Source of the DNA: Gammaproteobacteria bacterium
Lineage (GTDB): Bacteria; Pseudomonadota; Gammaproteobacteria; Xanthomonadales; Xanthomonadaceae
Length of the DNA: 12,348 nucleotides
Reading direction: 5' to 3'
Assembly (NCBI GenBank): GCA_012510865.1
Contig: JAAZHF010000392.1
Location: 1-12,348, forward strand
How positions within the stretch are numbered: the first letter of the stretch is position 1; each line of letters opens with the position of its first letter. Below are positions 11,369 through 12,348 of this stretch, piece by piece. The notes below the pieces were generated by a model that saw only the letters and a list, made by a program, of their open reading frames with translations, had not been told where the DNA came from and searched no databases. Both the position numbers and the translations under genes were made by a program.

Positions 11369-12348
11369 ATGGAGCCTCAGGTAGGCCGCCGACGGCGCCT
11401 GCCGCGCGCCCTGGGGCTGCTGCGCTGGGGCGCCGTTGTCCTGCTGCTGTCGCTGCTCGGACTCGATCTCGCGTTTCCGCTGCCCCTGCCCGCGGCCCGC
11501 GACCACGCGACCCTGGTCACCGCGCGCGACGGCACGCCGCTGCGCGCCTTCGCCGACGCCAACGGCGTATGGCGCCATCCCGCCAGCGAGGACACGGTCT
11601 CGCCGCTGTACATCGAGGCGCTGCTCGCCTACGAGGACCGCTGGTTCCGGGTGCACCCCGGCGTCAATCCGTTCGCGCTGCTGCGCGCGGCCTGGCAGGC
11701 GGCCACCAGCGGCCGGATCGTGTCCGGCGGCTCCACCCTGACCATGCAGGTGGCGCGCATCCTCGAGCCGCATCCGCGGACGCCGGCGGGCAAGCTGCGC
11801 CAGCTGCTGCGCGCGCTGCAGCTCGAGGCCCACCTGTCGAAGGACCAGATCCTGGCGCTGTACCTCGAACGGGCGCCGTTCGGCGGGACCATCGAAGGCG
11901 TGGAGGCGGCGAGCTGGGCCTATCTGGGGAAGCCGGCGGCGCGGCTGTCGCACGCCGAGGCCGCGCTGCTGGCGGTGCTGCCGCAGGCGCCGACGCGGCT
12001 GCGCCCCGACCGCCAGCCGGACGCGGCGCGGCGGGCACGCGACAAGGTGCTCGAGCGCATGGCCGCCGCGGGCCGCTGGACCCGGGCCGAGGTCGACGAC
12101 GCGCTGCTCGAGCAGGTGGTCGCGCGCGCGCTGCGCCCGCCGATGTCGGCCGCGCTGCTGGCCGAGCGGCTGCGGGCGCGCGCGCCGGACGCGGAGCGGA
12201 TCGGGACGACCATCGACGCCGGCCTGCAGCGCACGCTGGAGGAGCGCCTGGCGGTCCATGTCGCACAGCTGCCCGAGCGGACGTCCGCCGCGCTGCTGGT
12301 GGTCGACAACGAGACGATGGAGGCGCGCGCCTACCTCGGCACCGCGGA
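11369..12348 (+). CDS. pbpC: Penicillin-binding protein 1C, N-terminal part (3' end outside window)
   Basis: PBP1C is a bifunctional-type peptidoglycan synthase with a GT51 glycosyltransferase that polymerises lipid II, followed by a transpeptidase-like domain. The first 326 residues are visible, against roughly 770-800 for the whole family member. A basic N terminus (RRRRLPR) and one membrane helix at about 19-36 (GAVVLLLSLLGLDLAF) anchor it in the inner membrane. GT51 motifs in order are EDRWFRVHPGVNP at 89-101 with catalytic E89, GGSTLTMQVAR, KLRQLLRALQLE, and LERAPFGGTIEGVEAAS, the last resembling the PBP1C APFGG form. The transpeptidase domain begins near the window end (TSAALLVVDNETMEARAYLG). 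The ATG at 11369 has GGAG at 11356-11359, nine bases upstream. It lies 16 bp after the alpha-2-macroglobulin stop, in the usual order of this operon. The penicillin-binding SxxK motif lies beyond the window. Confidence 0.95.
   Translation, partial: MEPQVGRRRRLPRALGLLRWGAVVLLLSLLGLDLAFPLPLPAARDHATLVTARDGTPLRAFADANGVWRHPASEDTVSPLYIEALLAYEDRWFRVHPGVNPFALLRAAWQAATSGRIVSGGSTLTMQVARILEPHPRTPAGKLRQLLRALQLEAHLSKDQILALYLERAPFGGTIEGVEAASWAYLGKPAARLSHAEAALLAVLPQAPTRLRPDRQPDAARRARDKVLERMAAAGRWTRAEVDDALLEQVVARALRPPMSAALLAERLRARAPDAERIGTTIDAGLQRTLEERLAVHVAQLPERTSAALLVVDNETMEARAYLGTA

Noticed and set aside
11333..12266. Minus-strand frames opposite pbpC
   Set aside because: The plus strand carries all GT51 motifs in order; the reverse frames show no family features.

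Overview
This is a very GC-rich window with almost no non-coding space. The gene families, and Gln at GyrA position 83, point to a gammaproteobacterium of the Xanthomonadaceae type (Lysobacter, Luteimonas, Stenotrophomonas or Xanthomonas relatives). The genus is inferred from gene content and composition, not from a search. All seven recognised genes are on the + strand. The long minus-strand open frames are antisense shadows typical of GC-rich codon bias.

Layout. Bases 1-622 hold the 3' end of ligA (NAD-dependent DNA ligase). It overlaps the GTG start of epmA (EF-P lysine ligase, 619-1572) by 4 bp. After a 94-bp gap that can fold into two nested stems comes a small lipoprotein gene with two DUF3011 repeats (1667-2248). 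mtnA (methylthioribose-1-phosphate isomerase, 2294-3352) follows, probably from its own promoter and possibly as a leaderless message. A 241-bp gap then carries the gyrA promoter, and gyrA (DNA gyrase subunit A) runs 3594-6314. The last part is a two-gene operon: a bacterial alpha-2-macroglobulin lipoprotein (6430-11352) and pbpC (penicillin-binding protein 1C, 11369 to the window end, truncated).

How the genes relate. ligA, epmA, mtnA and gyrA are housekeeping genes for DNA joining, translation-factor modification, methionine salvage and DNA supercoiling. The alpha-2-macroglobulin/pbpC pair is a known conserved partnership, thought to act as periplasmic defence: the macroglobulin traps proteases while the class A-like PBP rebuilds peptidoglycan. 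The macroglobulin keeps its thioester motif.

No stretch longer than 300 bases lacks a gene, and I saw no tRNA, rRNA, CRISPR array, insertion sequence or integrase. I found no clearly undescribed multi-gene system. The points most worth a second look are a dyad lying on the gyrA extended -10, the intrinsic Gln83 and acidic insert in GyrA, a second degenerate HhH module in LigA, the DUF3011 tandem repeat with identical Cys spacing, the non-Asp +2 residue of the macroglobulin lipoprotein, and the likely leaderless mtnA.
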